Notes: a model not told the origin generated them from the sequence alone. A stretch of DNA of 10,093 bases from Candidatus Bathyarchaeota archaeon (GCA_030672945.1 DAOVFL010000023.1:1-10093), one strand, 5' to 3'. Positions 1 through 6,881 are shown, numbered from the stretch's first letter. Numbers and translations are program-made.

Positions 1-1
1 T

Positions 2-286
2 TTAGGCGAAGCACCAGAACGCTATACAAAAACTACACCTCAACATGTTAAAGCCGCTAGAATCCTCCAAAAAAGAGGAATGGAGATAAAAGCTGGTGAC
101 TTGATAAGCTTTGTCAAAGTTGTCAAAGAACCTCACGTGAAACCCGTTGAGTTAGCAACGAAAAACGAAATCGACGTTGATAAGTACATTGCTCACTTAC
201 ATTCAACATTCGACCAAGTACTAGACGCATTGGACTTGGACTTCGACGAAATAATAGGATTGACAAAACTGGAAAGATTCATGTAG
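2..286 (+). CDS. polB: Family B DNA polymerase, C-terminal fragment
   Basis: This is the last 94 residues of a replicative family B DNA polymerase; the frame is open from base 2 and the 5' part lies outside the window. The visible piece belongs to the thumb and C-terminal tail. It contains YTKTTPQHVKAA, then a GDLISFV strand, a VKPVELA segment, the EIDVDKYI helix start, and the ending STFDQVLDAL followed by IIGLTKLERFM. That ending is characteristic of archaeal PolB, in which the tail after the thumb carries a helix with a conserved pattern of D, F and L residues. The polymerase and exonuclease active sites are not in the window. The gene converges on the queT-like gene and its last 66 bp are antisense to that gene's 3' end. 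No T-rich terminator follows directly. The family is clear from the tail; the paralogue (PolB1 or another) cannot be decided from this fragment. Confidence 0.88.
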   Translation, partial: LGEAPERYTKTTPQHVKAARILQKRGMEIKAGDLISFVKVVKEPHVKPVELATKNEIDVDKYIAHLHSTFDQVLDALDLDFDEIIGLTKLERFM

Positions 287-838
287 AATGCTACTTTCTT
301 CCGTAACTACTTTTAGTCCACGAGATTTTAAAGGTTCCAGAATGCTTGGCTTACTGAGCATTGAAAGCAGTGAGTACCCAATTATTGCTATTGCGATCAA
401 GCTGCTAATTGTTATGCTAGCAATCATGGCAGCCCACGCTGGCAACGTAGTGAGAATTTCTGGTGGTGGAAAGAATATCCAGAGATAACCTCCCACGATA
501 AAGCCGATAGGCAAGGCCCCAGTGGCACATGCAATGAAACTATGTTTCCTTAATAGAAGAATCGTGACTGCTGCAATCAAATTAGCAATTGGTCCAAACA
601 TCACATCCTGAACACCAATGAAATAGTAAGCGTTGGTCAAAAAACATCCAATAGTTACCCCACCAACAACAGGCCAGCCTAACAAGGCAGCTAGGGCAAT
701 CAAGCAGTCGGCAATGCGTAACTGGACAGGCCCATAAATTGTAGGATTACCAATGGAAACCATCTGAATGACATTAATTATTACGTATAAAGCCGCAAAA
801 ACTGCTGTTAAAGCCAGGTCTCTACTGTCAAATTTCAA
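221..838 (-). CDS. queT: QueT-family membrane transporter (queuosine/archaeosine precursor uptake)
   Basis: Predicted 205-residue integral membrane protein of the QueT family (COG4708), substrate-binding S components of ECF-type transporters linked to uptake of 7-deazaguanine precursors (preQ0, preQ1 or queuine) for tRNA modification. Visible family traits are an N-terminal RDLALTAVFAALYV helix, the YGPVQLRIAD motif (about 35-44), ALLGWPVVGGVTIGCFLTN (about 51-69) and DVMFGPIANLIAA (about 78-90). Several further hydrophobic segments follow (about 101-120 and 134-160). The start is taken at TTG 838 because GGAGGTGA ends four bases upstream; an in-frame GTG at 889 would lie inside a leader hairpin with no ribosome site. 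The last 21 residues are polar, probably cytoplasmic, and are encoded antisense to the polB end. In archaea the likely destination is archaeosine in tRNA. No ECF energizing subunits are nearby, so they would have to be encoded elsewhere. The substrate is inferred from the family. Confidence 0.85.
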   Translation of the reverse strand: MKFDSRDLALTAVFAALYVIINVIQMVSIGNPTIYGPVQLRIADCLIALAALLGWPVVGGVTIGCFLTNAYYFIGVQDVMFGPIANLIAAVTILLLRKHSFIACATGALPIGFIVGGYLWIFFPPPEILTTLPAWAAMIASITISSLIAIAIIGYSLLSMLSKPSILEPLKSRGLKVVTEESSILHESFQFCQSYYFVEVQVQCV

Positions 839-901
839 TTTTTCACCTCCTACACCGGGGTTTATATGGCGGAACGGGTGGAGGGCCACTCACCCGCCAA
901 C
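839..901 (-). promoter_or_regulatory. Structured queT leader, candidate riboswitch (untested)
   Basis: Read on the minus strand, the predicted leader of about 62 nt begins almost directly with a GC-rich hairpin at 868-898. The arm CGGGTG (896-891) pairs perfectly with CACCCG (880-875), and inner pairs GAG/CUC can extend the stem. The same 5' arm, as GGCGG (898-894), can instead pair with CCGCC (872-868). CCTCC at 884-880 is fully complementary to the Shine-Dalgarno GGAGG at 850-846. The wider CCTCCACC (884-877) can pair with GGTGTAGG (856-849) with one mismatch. These mutually exclusive pairings could expose or mask the ribosome site. QueT/COG4708 genes in bacteria are known preQ1-riboswitch targets; the archaeal element here is an inference and I do not recognise it as a known class. 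Confidence 0.5.
843..850 (-). promoter_or_regulatory. Strong ribosome binding site of queT
   Basis: GGAGGTGA on the minus strand is a near-perfect complement to the 3' end of 16S rRNA and lies four bases before TTG 838. It decides the start against an in-frame GTG 51 bases further upstream. Confidence 0.8.
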
Positions 902-924
902 AAAAAATATCACGTGGGTTTCAT

Positions 925-932
925 ATTATAAA
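925..932 (-). promoter_or_regulatory. TATA box for queT
   Basis: TTTATAAT on the minus strand is an archaeal-type TATA box. With the usual distance of about 26 bases, transcription would begin near 901-903, just before the leader hairpin at 898, leaving a leader of about 62 nt. Confidence 0.55.
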
Positions 933-939
933 TGTTGCT

Positions 940-1694
940 ATGTAAACATTATCTTTCGCGTTTGGCAATCCCTCAGCTCTTCTTCAACAGCTTCTTAACC
1001 CTTGTCGCACCATCTCCTTGTACCACATTAACATCTCTATGATCATTTCAGTCCCCTCCGTTATTACTTCCTCGATATCCCTGCTTGACAACCAACTAAT
1101 TCATTCTACAACAGACATTTCTGTTATCATTTGCCCAACCCTTGATTCTACATTGAAATCTTCGGTAACCATCCCTCACCTTTGAGAGTACAATAACTTA
1201 TGCAGAGACACCTTCAAAATAGTCGACAACAGGTTCTGGCTACAAACGTATCTTGATAGACCTTCCGTAAAACGTATGGCAACTTTATCTTAAGATAACC
1301 CTCCAACATGTAATTTCCTCATCCTTACTAGTCAAATTGCAGTACCTGAAACCTAAAAGTCTATAACACTGTTTAGTTGCTCGGAATAAACTGAAACCCA
1401 CAACAGCTATCTGGCTTCTACACTCTTTCTCTTAAGCTTACCTTTACATTGATATCAAGGTCCTAGTGCCGTCTTTAATACCGAGCCTGACTCTTGATAT
1501 ATTATTCATGAATACCGTAACCGAAACTCTGGAATATTCAAAATTTGCGTAAATAATCAATTCTCACATTAACTAGTCTCGCATGAAAACTTGCTCTAGA
1601 GTAACCTTAATGTTATTGGATCTTGCCTTTTAACCAACTTTCACCTCTTGTGTACGTAACAAAACAACATTCTCGAGCAGATTTCTCCGGAATT
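940..1694. other. Gene-free stretch with short interrupted minus-strand open frames
   Basis: No intact gene is supported in these roughly 750 bases. The minus strand shows several open stretches that stop early: a 39-codon frame at 1447-1563, an ATG-led frame from about 1309 that continues plausibly only if a one-base shift is allowed near 1240, and the 63-codon frame at 984-1172 with an internal TGA. The plus strand has only a 48-residue ORF antisense to the last of these. I see no tRNA, CRISPR or obvious insertion-sequence end. It could be an eroded small-gene cluster or simply unconstrained spacer; none of the fragments resembles a family I know. Confidence 0.5.
984..1172 (-). pseudogene. 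Possible broken small gene with internal TGA
   Basis: A frame starts at ATG 1172 directly behind a purine-rich AGGTGAGGG. It reads 23 residues, beginning MVTEDFNVESRVG, to a TGA at 1101-1103. In the same frame it then continues 38 codons to another TGA at 984-986. The second part is rich in E, I and M, including IEEVITEGTEMIIEML, and would form an amphipathic helix. I do not recognise it. Real genes in the window (aglB, the GPT gene, gcvT) end in TGA, so readthrough is unlikely and a decayed gene is the simplest reading if it was ever coding. Chance cannot be excluded for so short a frame. Confidence 0.25.
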
Positions 1695-2603
1695 TCATGG
1701 TGACAAAAATTGGACGAATAGGGCAATAAGGGTTGAAGCAGCAATTAGAATAGAAATTAATACTACAATTTGACGTTCACTTAAGGGACGATTGTAAGTT
1801 ATAAGTGTAACTAAGCTTTTTCTATGATCCGAAATCAGTCTTTTATCTTCAGAGAAGGAAAGACTTGCTCTAGTTCTAAAAAGGAAAATATTCAACAGGA
1901 TTAATGATGAGTTAAGTATGTAGGGTAAGATAGAAAGTGCAAGCGTCTGCTCAATATTCGCGATTAGAGCATAAGAAGCAATGGTGATCCCGATGGCAAA
2001 AGAGCCTGTATTTCCAACAAAAATTTTACCGCGAAAATTGAAAAAGGCCAAGATGATATAAACAAGAAGAGGAAGATAAAGAAAAAGTTGAAGTTCAGAC
2101 TTTGATCCCAAAAGTAGACCAAACAACAGTATGGAGGGACATATAGTTTCAAGTCCATTCAATCCGCCCAACTGATTCACAGTGTTCGTCGTTACTGTTA
2201 CAATCAATGGAATGACAACAAAATAGAAAAATGCTTCACCGAGCATCCCGTACTCAGTGAAGTTTATTTTCCCCCAGAAGTAGGTTGCCATCACAGGTGT
2301 CCCTTGTCTTAAAACAACCAAAGGCAACGCAGCAAGAATAGGAAGAAACGCTTTATAACGCCACCGCAAATCCATCCAGTCATCAAGCAAACCCATGAAC
2401 CCGCCAAACAATATGCATACAGCTAAGGTTAAAGCTGGTGAAACATTATTAGAACCAGCAATTTCTACCGGTTTAAACCAATGTAACAAGAACAGATAAG
2501 TTACGCTAGCCAGAACATAGATTACACCTAAACCATTTGCAACTAAAGGTCTATTTGGTTTATGATAGTCCGGAACTTTCGGGAACAAACTTCTCTCCCT
2601 CAT
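1695..2603 (-). CDS. aglH: GPT-type glycosyl-1-phosphate transferase (AglH/ALG7-like)
   Basis: A 302-residue polytopic membrane enzyme of glycosyltransferase family 4 (MraY/WecA/ALG7 superfamily). It is expected to move a sugar-1-phosphate, probably HexNAc-1-P from a UDP-sugar, onto dolichyl phosphate, the first step of lipid-linked glycan assembly. Visible motifs are PDYHKPNRP (11-19), the magnesium-binding LLDDWMDLRWRYK (72-84), NTVNQLGGLNGLE (140-152) and FVGNTGSFAIG (195-205). A basic cytoplasmic loop with SDHRK (258-262) follows. ATG 2603 is chosen because it overlaps the aglB stop as TGATG, which suggests translational coupling; TTG 2606 is the only other in-frame start before a stop. 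The protein begins straight at the cytoplasmic loop that normally follows the first transmembrane helix, so that helix seems absent. Clustering with aglB supports an N-glycosylation role; the exact sugar is not readable. Confidence 0.82.
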   Translation of the reverse strand: MRERSLFPKVPDYHKPNRPLVANGLGVIYVLASVTYLFLLHWFKPVEIAGSNNVSPALTLAVCILFGGFMGLLDDWMDLRWRYKAFLPILAALPLVVLRQGTPVMATYFWGKINFTEYGMLGEAFFYFVVIPLIVTVTTNTVNQLGGLNGLETICPSILLFGLLLGSKSELQLFLYLPLLVYIILAFFNFRGKIFVGNTGSFAIGITIASYALIANIEQTLALSILPYILNSSLILLNIFLFRTRASLSFSEDKRLISDHRKSLVTLITYNRPLSERQIVVLISILIAASTLIALFVQFLSP

Positions 2604-4879
2604 CAACTTGAGAAATCATTATGATATTTTTGCCAGTCAATCTCGTAGAGACATATAAGAGGGACAATGCCATAGTAGCCTTCACCTGCATCACTTGGAG
2701 ATAAGCTCAATCCAGCAAAATAGGCTTGCTTAAGGTATTCAGGCGCCGTATACGTGTCGGGGTCTTGACCGCCTCTCCATTTCTCTAACCATTGATGTTT
2801 TCCGTAGCTCATCAAAGTATAGATTGTTGAGTTCTTTCCAACATCATTCCAAATCCATTTGTTATCAGTGAAGTTCCCGAATTTTTCTTCATCAACCCAA
2901 GCAGATTGCTCATCAAGGAAATCACCACGAGGGGGTACAAATCGATCACGTGCTTTTCCTGAAATTCTCGCCATCCACATCCATTTTCCTTCGTCACCAT
3001 AACCGAGCCAATTTCCATTTGTGTCAAGGGTTGTGAATACTAGAATGTACTTTGTATCATAAAGTTCCAGCATTTTTAACGCATTCGTTTCATTAGCCAT
3101 AAAAATAAAACCAATGTTTTCTATCTGAGTCCCGTTTATTGTAGCATTATCAGCAAGCGATGTTACATTACCCATCATTGTTAACCAGTACCCGTAGTCC
3201 CACCAACTACATACAACATCAGTTGCCTCAAGATTACTCCTCATCCAATTCAACATCTCTAACCATTCATACACAGGTTTGTTAGGCGCAATAGGAAGAC
3301 TACTAGCAGTAATAGTGACCGGAGACCAAGCTTGCCTATACACTCTAGGCATTGGAAAAGCGAAATTCGTCATCAAAACAAGGAAAATTAGAAAAACAGC
3401 AGCACCGCTAAATTCTTTCCCAACATGTTGTAAACCATACTTCTTCTTAACACTTATTTTCGGTGGTTCCCTTAACAGCGTGTTGAAGGGTTTCAGCACT
3501 CTTGTTATTCCTAAAGACGCCAAAATACTGAATGCAGGAGCCATGAGCACTAGCAATCGCACCATTGAACAAGCAAAGTAGAGAGATGTTAAACCAAGAA
3601 TCAATAGAAACAGATTCTTAGTATTAAGGTTTCTTAAAATAAAGAATAAGCTGACTAAGAAGAATATTATCACTACACCGAACTCATAGTATATAGAACC
3701 CCAAGCTGAGATTCTATGCTCAGCCACAGATTCTACAAGCGGCGAACCTGCACGTGCCGTCGGATCTAGAACGGTAATGAATTTTCCAGCCACGCCCCTC
3801 ACATAACCCAACTGCCAAAGCAATACAAAACTTCCAACCAACAGGGCTAAAACAACCACAACAAACACGACCTTCCATTTTGCTGAGGTAAAAGCACGAA
3901 ATGCCTCACAGGTACAAAGTAAAGCAAACATTCCTGCAACTGGAAGAACAATAAAGGTTGTCAGATATCTCGTGGAAAGAGAAGGAACGTTTATAGCTAT
4001 GAACAATCCTAACCCAAAAGTTAAGCAATAGGATAACAAGAGGCGTTGTGTATATCTTTTAAGCAATATTAAGCTGAAGACGAAAAGCACTGTCACACCG
4101 ATGATGTAGTACGCCGCACCCCACCCTGCACAGAAGTATCCTAATGCTGCTCCAGAAGCCAGCGCATATTTCACAGTTGAAACTGTTGACCTTTCTTCTT
4201 CAATTGCCCTAAGAAACAGAAAAGCGAACAATATCAGAGCAAATATTCCAATCGTTTCATCATCAAAGAAACCTAAGGAGGTTCGCTGAATAAATGATGG
4301 AGCTAAAGCCAAGAAAAGAGCTGCAAATAAACCCATAGACTTCCCTCCAATGTCTTTACCTAAGAAATAGATAATTAAGCAAGACAGCATACCCATTATA
4401 GCTGGAAAAAGTGCGCAGAAACTCATCAAGGGCACGGTTACTCCTAATGCTGATATTATAATGTAGATAAAAGCTGTGGTCATAGGTAAAGCAGGAAGCG
4501 ATCTACCCATGTTTATTCCATTTGGATACCAACGGTCAGTTGGCTGCCATTGGATTGGCCAGTAGGGCGAAATTAAACCGTTTTCCACCATATATTCTGT
4601 GAGGCTATATTGATAGTACGGGTCGAATTCAGATAGGTGCATTGTACCCATTCCTGTTTCCCATCGCATTGGGAATAGCCGAATTGTGAATGCTATAAAA
4701 AGTATAAGCAGGAACGCGGAAAACGTGATCATAGTGTCATGGCTTGTTTTAATTCGCAGTTTCCCTAAACTTTTTAGACCAGTAACGATACGTTCTTTCG
4801 ATAGACCGTGCTTAATCCTCACGTTGAATTCATCCCTCTTACACAGATTACCGAGGTATTTTATTTCCCTTGTGGTCAA
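2603..4879 (-). CDS. aglB: AglB/STT3 oligosaccharyltransferase catalytic subunit
   Basis: A 758-residue archaeal oligosaccharyltransferase that transfers a lipid-linked glycan to Asn in N-X-S/T sequons on the outer face of the membrane. After a basic N-tail (about 1-49) comes the first membrane helix. The first external loop carries the acidic motif EFDPYYQY (84-91), with WYPNGINMGRSLP nearby. DDET (206-209) supplies the second acidic site. SVAEH (384-388) matches the SVSE/TIXE motif that contacts the acceptor, and R441 in SMVRLLVLMAP fits the conserved arginine. The soluble domain has the signature WWDYGYW (559-565). Length and topology fit the family. The TTG at 4879 has no clear ribosome site; GTG 4822 (residue 20), 11 bases after GAGGG, is an alternative start. 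The soluble domain has six N-X-S/T sequons of its own. It overlaps the downstream aglH-like gene by one base. Confidence 0.92.
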   Translation of the reverse strand: MTTREIKYLGNLCKRDEFNVRIKHGLSKERIVTGLKSLGKLRIKTSHDTMITFSAFLLILFIAFTIRLFPMRWETGMGTMHLSEFDPYYQYSLTEYMVENGLISPYWPIQWQPTDRWYPNGINMGRSLPALPMTTAFIYIIISALGVTVPLMSFCALFPAIMGMLSCLIIYFLGKDIGGKSMGLFAALFLALAPSFIQRTSLGFFDDETIGIFALILFAFLFLRAIEEERSTVSTVKYALASGAALGYFCAGWGAAYYIIGVTVLFVFSLILLKRYTQRLLLSYCLTFGLGLFIAINVPSLSTRYLTTFIVLPVAGMFALLCTCEAFRAFTSAKWKVVFVVVVLALLVGSFVLLWQLGYVRGVAGKFITVLDPTARAGSPLVESVAEHRISAWGSIYYEFGVVIIFFLVSLFFILRNLNTKNLFLLILGLTSLYFACSMVRLLVLMAPAFSILASLGITRVLKPFNTLLREPPKISVKKKYGLQHVGKEFSGAAVFLIFLVLMTNFAFPMPRVYRQAWSPVTITASSLPIAPNKPVYEWLEMLNWMRSNLEATDVVCSWWDYGYWLTMMGNVTSLADNATINGTQIENIGFIFMANETNALKMLELYDTKYILVFTTLDTNGNWLGYGDEGKWMWMARISGKARDRFVPPRGDFLDEQSAWVDEEKFGNFTDNKWIWNDVGKNSTIYTLMSYGKHQWLEKWRGGQDPDTYTAPEYLKQAYFAGLSLSPSDAGEGYYGIVPLICLYEIDWQKYHNDFSS

Positions 4880-4920
4880 TCAAAGGCTTTTTCCTACAGC
4901 CTCTTAATTTGGAAGTGCTC

Positions 4921-4930
4921 ATTATAAAAC
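4921..4930 (-). promoter_or_regulatory. TATA box for aglB operon
   Basis: GTTTTATAAT on the minus strand would place transcription start near 4898-4900, about 20 bases before TTG 4879. A second TATA-like palindrome, GGTATATAACC at 4933-4943, could serve an alternative start about 12 bases upstream. Confidence 0.45.
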
Positions 4931-4943
4931 TTGGTTATATACC

Positions 4944-5320
4944 TATCATTAAAGGGTTACTGATTGGAAGCTCTCTACCTGAGTATTTTTTCAAATTACG
5001 AATAGAAAAGAAATTAGTGTATTCTCAAATACTAAGGTGAACAGTGGTGAACTAGCTTTTTTCAATTACAATTCAGAATCTTACCATGTTTAATTTTGGA
5101 GTTTCCATCATTTGAATGCACGTGGAATTTCTTGCAGTATAAACTCCAAAATTCTAACTGACCAGGTTCATGTTACCAATGAGGAAACGAGCTAGGTTCA
5201 ACAATTTAGGAATTCGAAACATTCAATCAATGCAAGCATGTTCTTCCAGAACGGGTTTTCCCACACAAGCTAGAATGACATCAACAAGCTTACTCTTTGG
5301 CTTCAATCAAATCAATATGC
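4944..5320. other. Divergent intergenic region without a supportable gene
   Basis: Apart from promoter elements at both ends, this stretch holds one clear structure, the inverted repeat at 5092-5153. A minus-strand frame at 5154-5306 reads 27 codons (including KLVDVILACVGKPVLEEHA), a TGA, then 22 more codons to TAG. The plus strand has an antisense 50-codon ORF at 5179-5331 that runs into the TATA box. Neither has a ribosome site or a recognisable family. I see no tRNA fold. Confidence 0.45.
5092..5153. repeat. 13-bp perfect inverted repeat with 36-nt spacer
   Basis: AATTTTGGAGTTT at 5092-5104 is repeated exactly as its reverse complement AAACTCCAAAATT at 5141-5153. The spacer shows no further strong pairing. 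It lies 174 bases before the TATA box of the fusion gene and about 160 bases upstream of the aglB TATA box. It could be a regulator site, an RNA hairpin or the remnant ends of a small mobile element. No second copy is visible in the window. Confidence 0.6.
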
Positions 5321-5326
5321 GTAGGG

Positions 5327-5334
5327 TATAAAAG
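5327..5334 (+). promoter_or_regulatory. TATA box for the deacetylase-acyltransferase gene
   Basis: TATAAAAG is a textbook archaeal TATA box. Transcription is expected near 5355-5358, about 20 bases before TTG 5376 or 45 bases before the alternative TTG 5400. Confidence 0.6.
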
Positions 5335-5375
5335 TAATTATGTAATCTTTTACACCTAAACTTCTAAAGTGATAC

Positions 5376-6881
5376 TTGTATACAGGAGAAAATTCAGCGT
5401 TGATTAGATTCAGAATCGATGTTGACTACGCATATCCATCAAGAACTAGAGGCTTTATCCATACAGCTTTAAACATAAGAATCAGCAAGAACTACTTAAA
5501 AAACGCAAAAATTATTGCAAAAATGATTAATGAATCATCGAAGGAGCTGAAAGCCTACTGGTTCTTTACTTTAAAAACAATTCCAGACAATGAAATTCTG
5601 AAACTACTGGATAATAATAGACATGAAATAGCACTTCACATCGTTAAAAATCCATACCGCGAATGGAAACAATTAGAAAGTGCCACAGGACAAAAAATAA
5701 AGTATTATAACATTCATGGAACAGCCAGATTGATAGCGCGAATCATGTGGAAACGATGGAAAATAAACAGGCCGAAAATCCCCTTGAAGTATCCATTAGA
5801 ATCATTCTATCAATTTCCTGCAAAAGGGTTGGACAGAATATGCTATCGCTACACCGCTAAACAAGCTGGAAAAATAGCAGAGGAACACATCGAAAAGGGT
5901 TACGTTTTACATATCCATCCAGTCTGGCTTTTCCAACGAGGAAAAATGAATCAAAGAGGCCCATTCTACATTACGCTAAGAAGGATTCTAGATGTGGACA
6001 AGGAGTTTGAAACAATCGTATTTTACAGAAAAATCTTCTTCACAGCCGCCAGGGACACGGAAGAATATAGAAAAAATTTAGTTCCCACCGAGGAATTCAC
6101 AAATAAACTCAGAGAAAGAGGAGCAGACATATTCACATTTATAGAGAGAGAGTGGTGCTTCAAGATTCAAAACCCTTCAAGTGATTGGGTTAGAACAAGG
6201 GACAACGTAGCGCTTCTACGTGTAACATATTTTGAGGATTGGTGGCAAGCTGTAGGAAAGAAAACAAGAAACATGGTGCGAAAAACAGAGAAAGAGGGTG
6301 TAACAACAAAAATTGCGGAACCATCAGAAAGACTTGCAAAAGGCATATGGAGAATATATAACGAGACACCGATACGGCAAGGAAGAGGTTTTCCGCATTA
6401 CGGAATAACACTTGAAAAAACAAGAAAAGGAGTTATTGCATCAAAAAATTGCATCCATATTGGAGCATATTTCCGAGAAGAGCTTGTTGGATTCATACGA
6501 TTGATATATGGTGACGACATAGCAATCATGTCTCAGATACTTTCCTTACAGAAATACTGGGACAAAGCTGTGAACAACGCGTTGATAGCTAAAACTGTGG
6601 AAGTTTGTGCCGAAAAAGGTTTTCCATGGCTTATGTATGGCAGAATGGGAAATCATCCAAGCCTTGACAGATTCAAAATGCACAATGGCTTCATGGAATT
6701 TCCCATAGTCCGTTACTACATTCCATTGACGAGAAAGGGCAAACTAGCCACAAAGCTCAAACTTCACAGAGAAATAAAAGATATCGTGCCGATTTCAATA
6801 AAGTATCATGTAATACCATCCTACAACTGGTTAAGCCGGACAAAAACATTGCTGAAGCTTCACTTAAGAAAATCTTTTTAA
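5376..6881 (+). CDS. Fusion of polysaccharide-deacetylase-like and FemAB/GNAT-like acyltransferase domains
   Basis: A 501-residue soluble protein without signal peptide or membrane segment. Residues about 9-225 look like a NodB-fold polysaccharide deacetylase: RFRIDVDYAYPSR (11-23) with the D-x-D of motif 1, HEIALH (83-88) as motif 2, YNIHGT (111-116), and LHIHP (178-182) as the late His motif. The second His of the classic H-S/T-x-x-H is not at its expected place (Asn92), so activity is uncertain. Residues about 270-450 look like a FemAB/BioF2-type GNAT fold: WWQAVGKKTRNMVRKTEKEG (289-308), then GAYFREELVGFIRL (363-376), MSQILSLQKYWDKAVNNAL (385-403), and RFKMHNGF (432-439). TTG 5400 (residue 9), 12 bases after AGGAG, would give a start at IRFRIDVDY and is a good alternative. 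It diverges from the aglB operon, suggesting a role in deacylating or re-acylating glycan amino groups; this is inferred from context. Confidence 0.68.
   Translation: MYTGENSALIRFRIDVDYAYPSRTRGFIHTALNIRISKNYLKNAKIIAKMINESSKELKAYWFFTLKTIPDNEILKLLDNNRHEIALHIVKNPYREWKQLESATGQKIKYYNIHGTARLIARIMWKRWKINRPKIPLKYPLESFYQFPAKGLDRICYRYTAKQAGKIAEEHIEKGYVLHIHPVWLFQRGKMNQRGPFYITLRRILDVDKEFETIVFYRKIFFTAARDTEEYRKNLVPTEEFTNKLRERGADIFTFIEREWCFKIQNPSSDWVRTRDNVALLRVTYFEDWWQAVGKKTRNMVRKTEKEGVTTKIAEPSERLAKGIWRIYNETPIRQGRGFPHYGITLEKTRKGVIASKNCIHIGAYFREELVGFIRLIYGDDIAIMSQILSLQKYWDKAVNNALIAKTVEVCAEKGFPWLMYGRMGNHPSLDRFKMHNGFMEFPIVRYYIPLTRKGKLATKLKLHREIKDIVPISIKYHVIPSYNWLSRTKTLLKLHLRKSF

Noticed and set aside
80..286. 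Stand-alone 68-residue protein starting at ATG 80
   Set aside because: The frame is open back to base 2 and encodes continuous PolB sequence; the ATG is an internal methionine.
839..889. Longer queT start at GTG 889
   Set aside because: It adds 17 residues encoded by the leader hairpin and the ribosome site; TTG 838 has an ideal Shine-Dalgarno and begins at the family's N-terminus.
984..1172. In-frame TGA read as selenocysteine or a reassigned codon
   Set aside because: aglB, the GPT gene and gcvT all end in TGA at family-typical lengths, so TGA is a stop here, and I see no supporting insertion element for the 63-codon frame.
3279..3581. 100-residue plus-strand ORF inside aglB
   Set aside because: Antisense shadow of a well-supported aglB frame with continuous family motifs.
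5036..5052. Direct repeat of GGTGAAC
   Set aside because: Two 7-base copies only; too short to separate from chance.
5161..5235. tRNA-like GGTTCA/ATTCGAA segments
   Set aside because: No acceptor stem or anticodon arm can be folded around them, and the stretch is too AT-rich.
5179..5331. 50-residue plus-strand ORF before the fusion gene
   Set aside because: No ribosome site, it ends inside the TATA box, and its composition is not protein-like.
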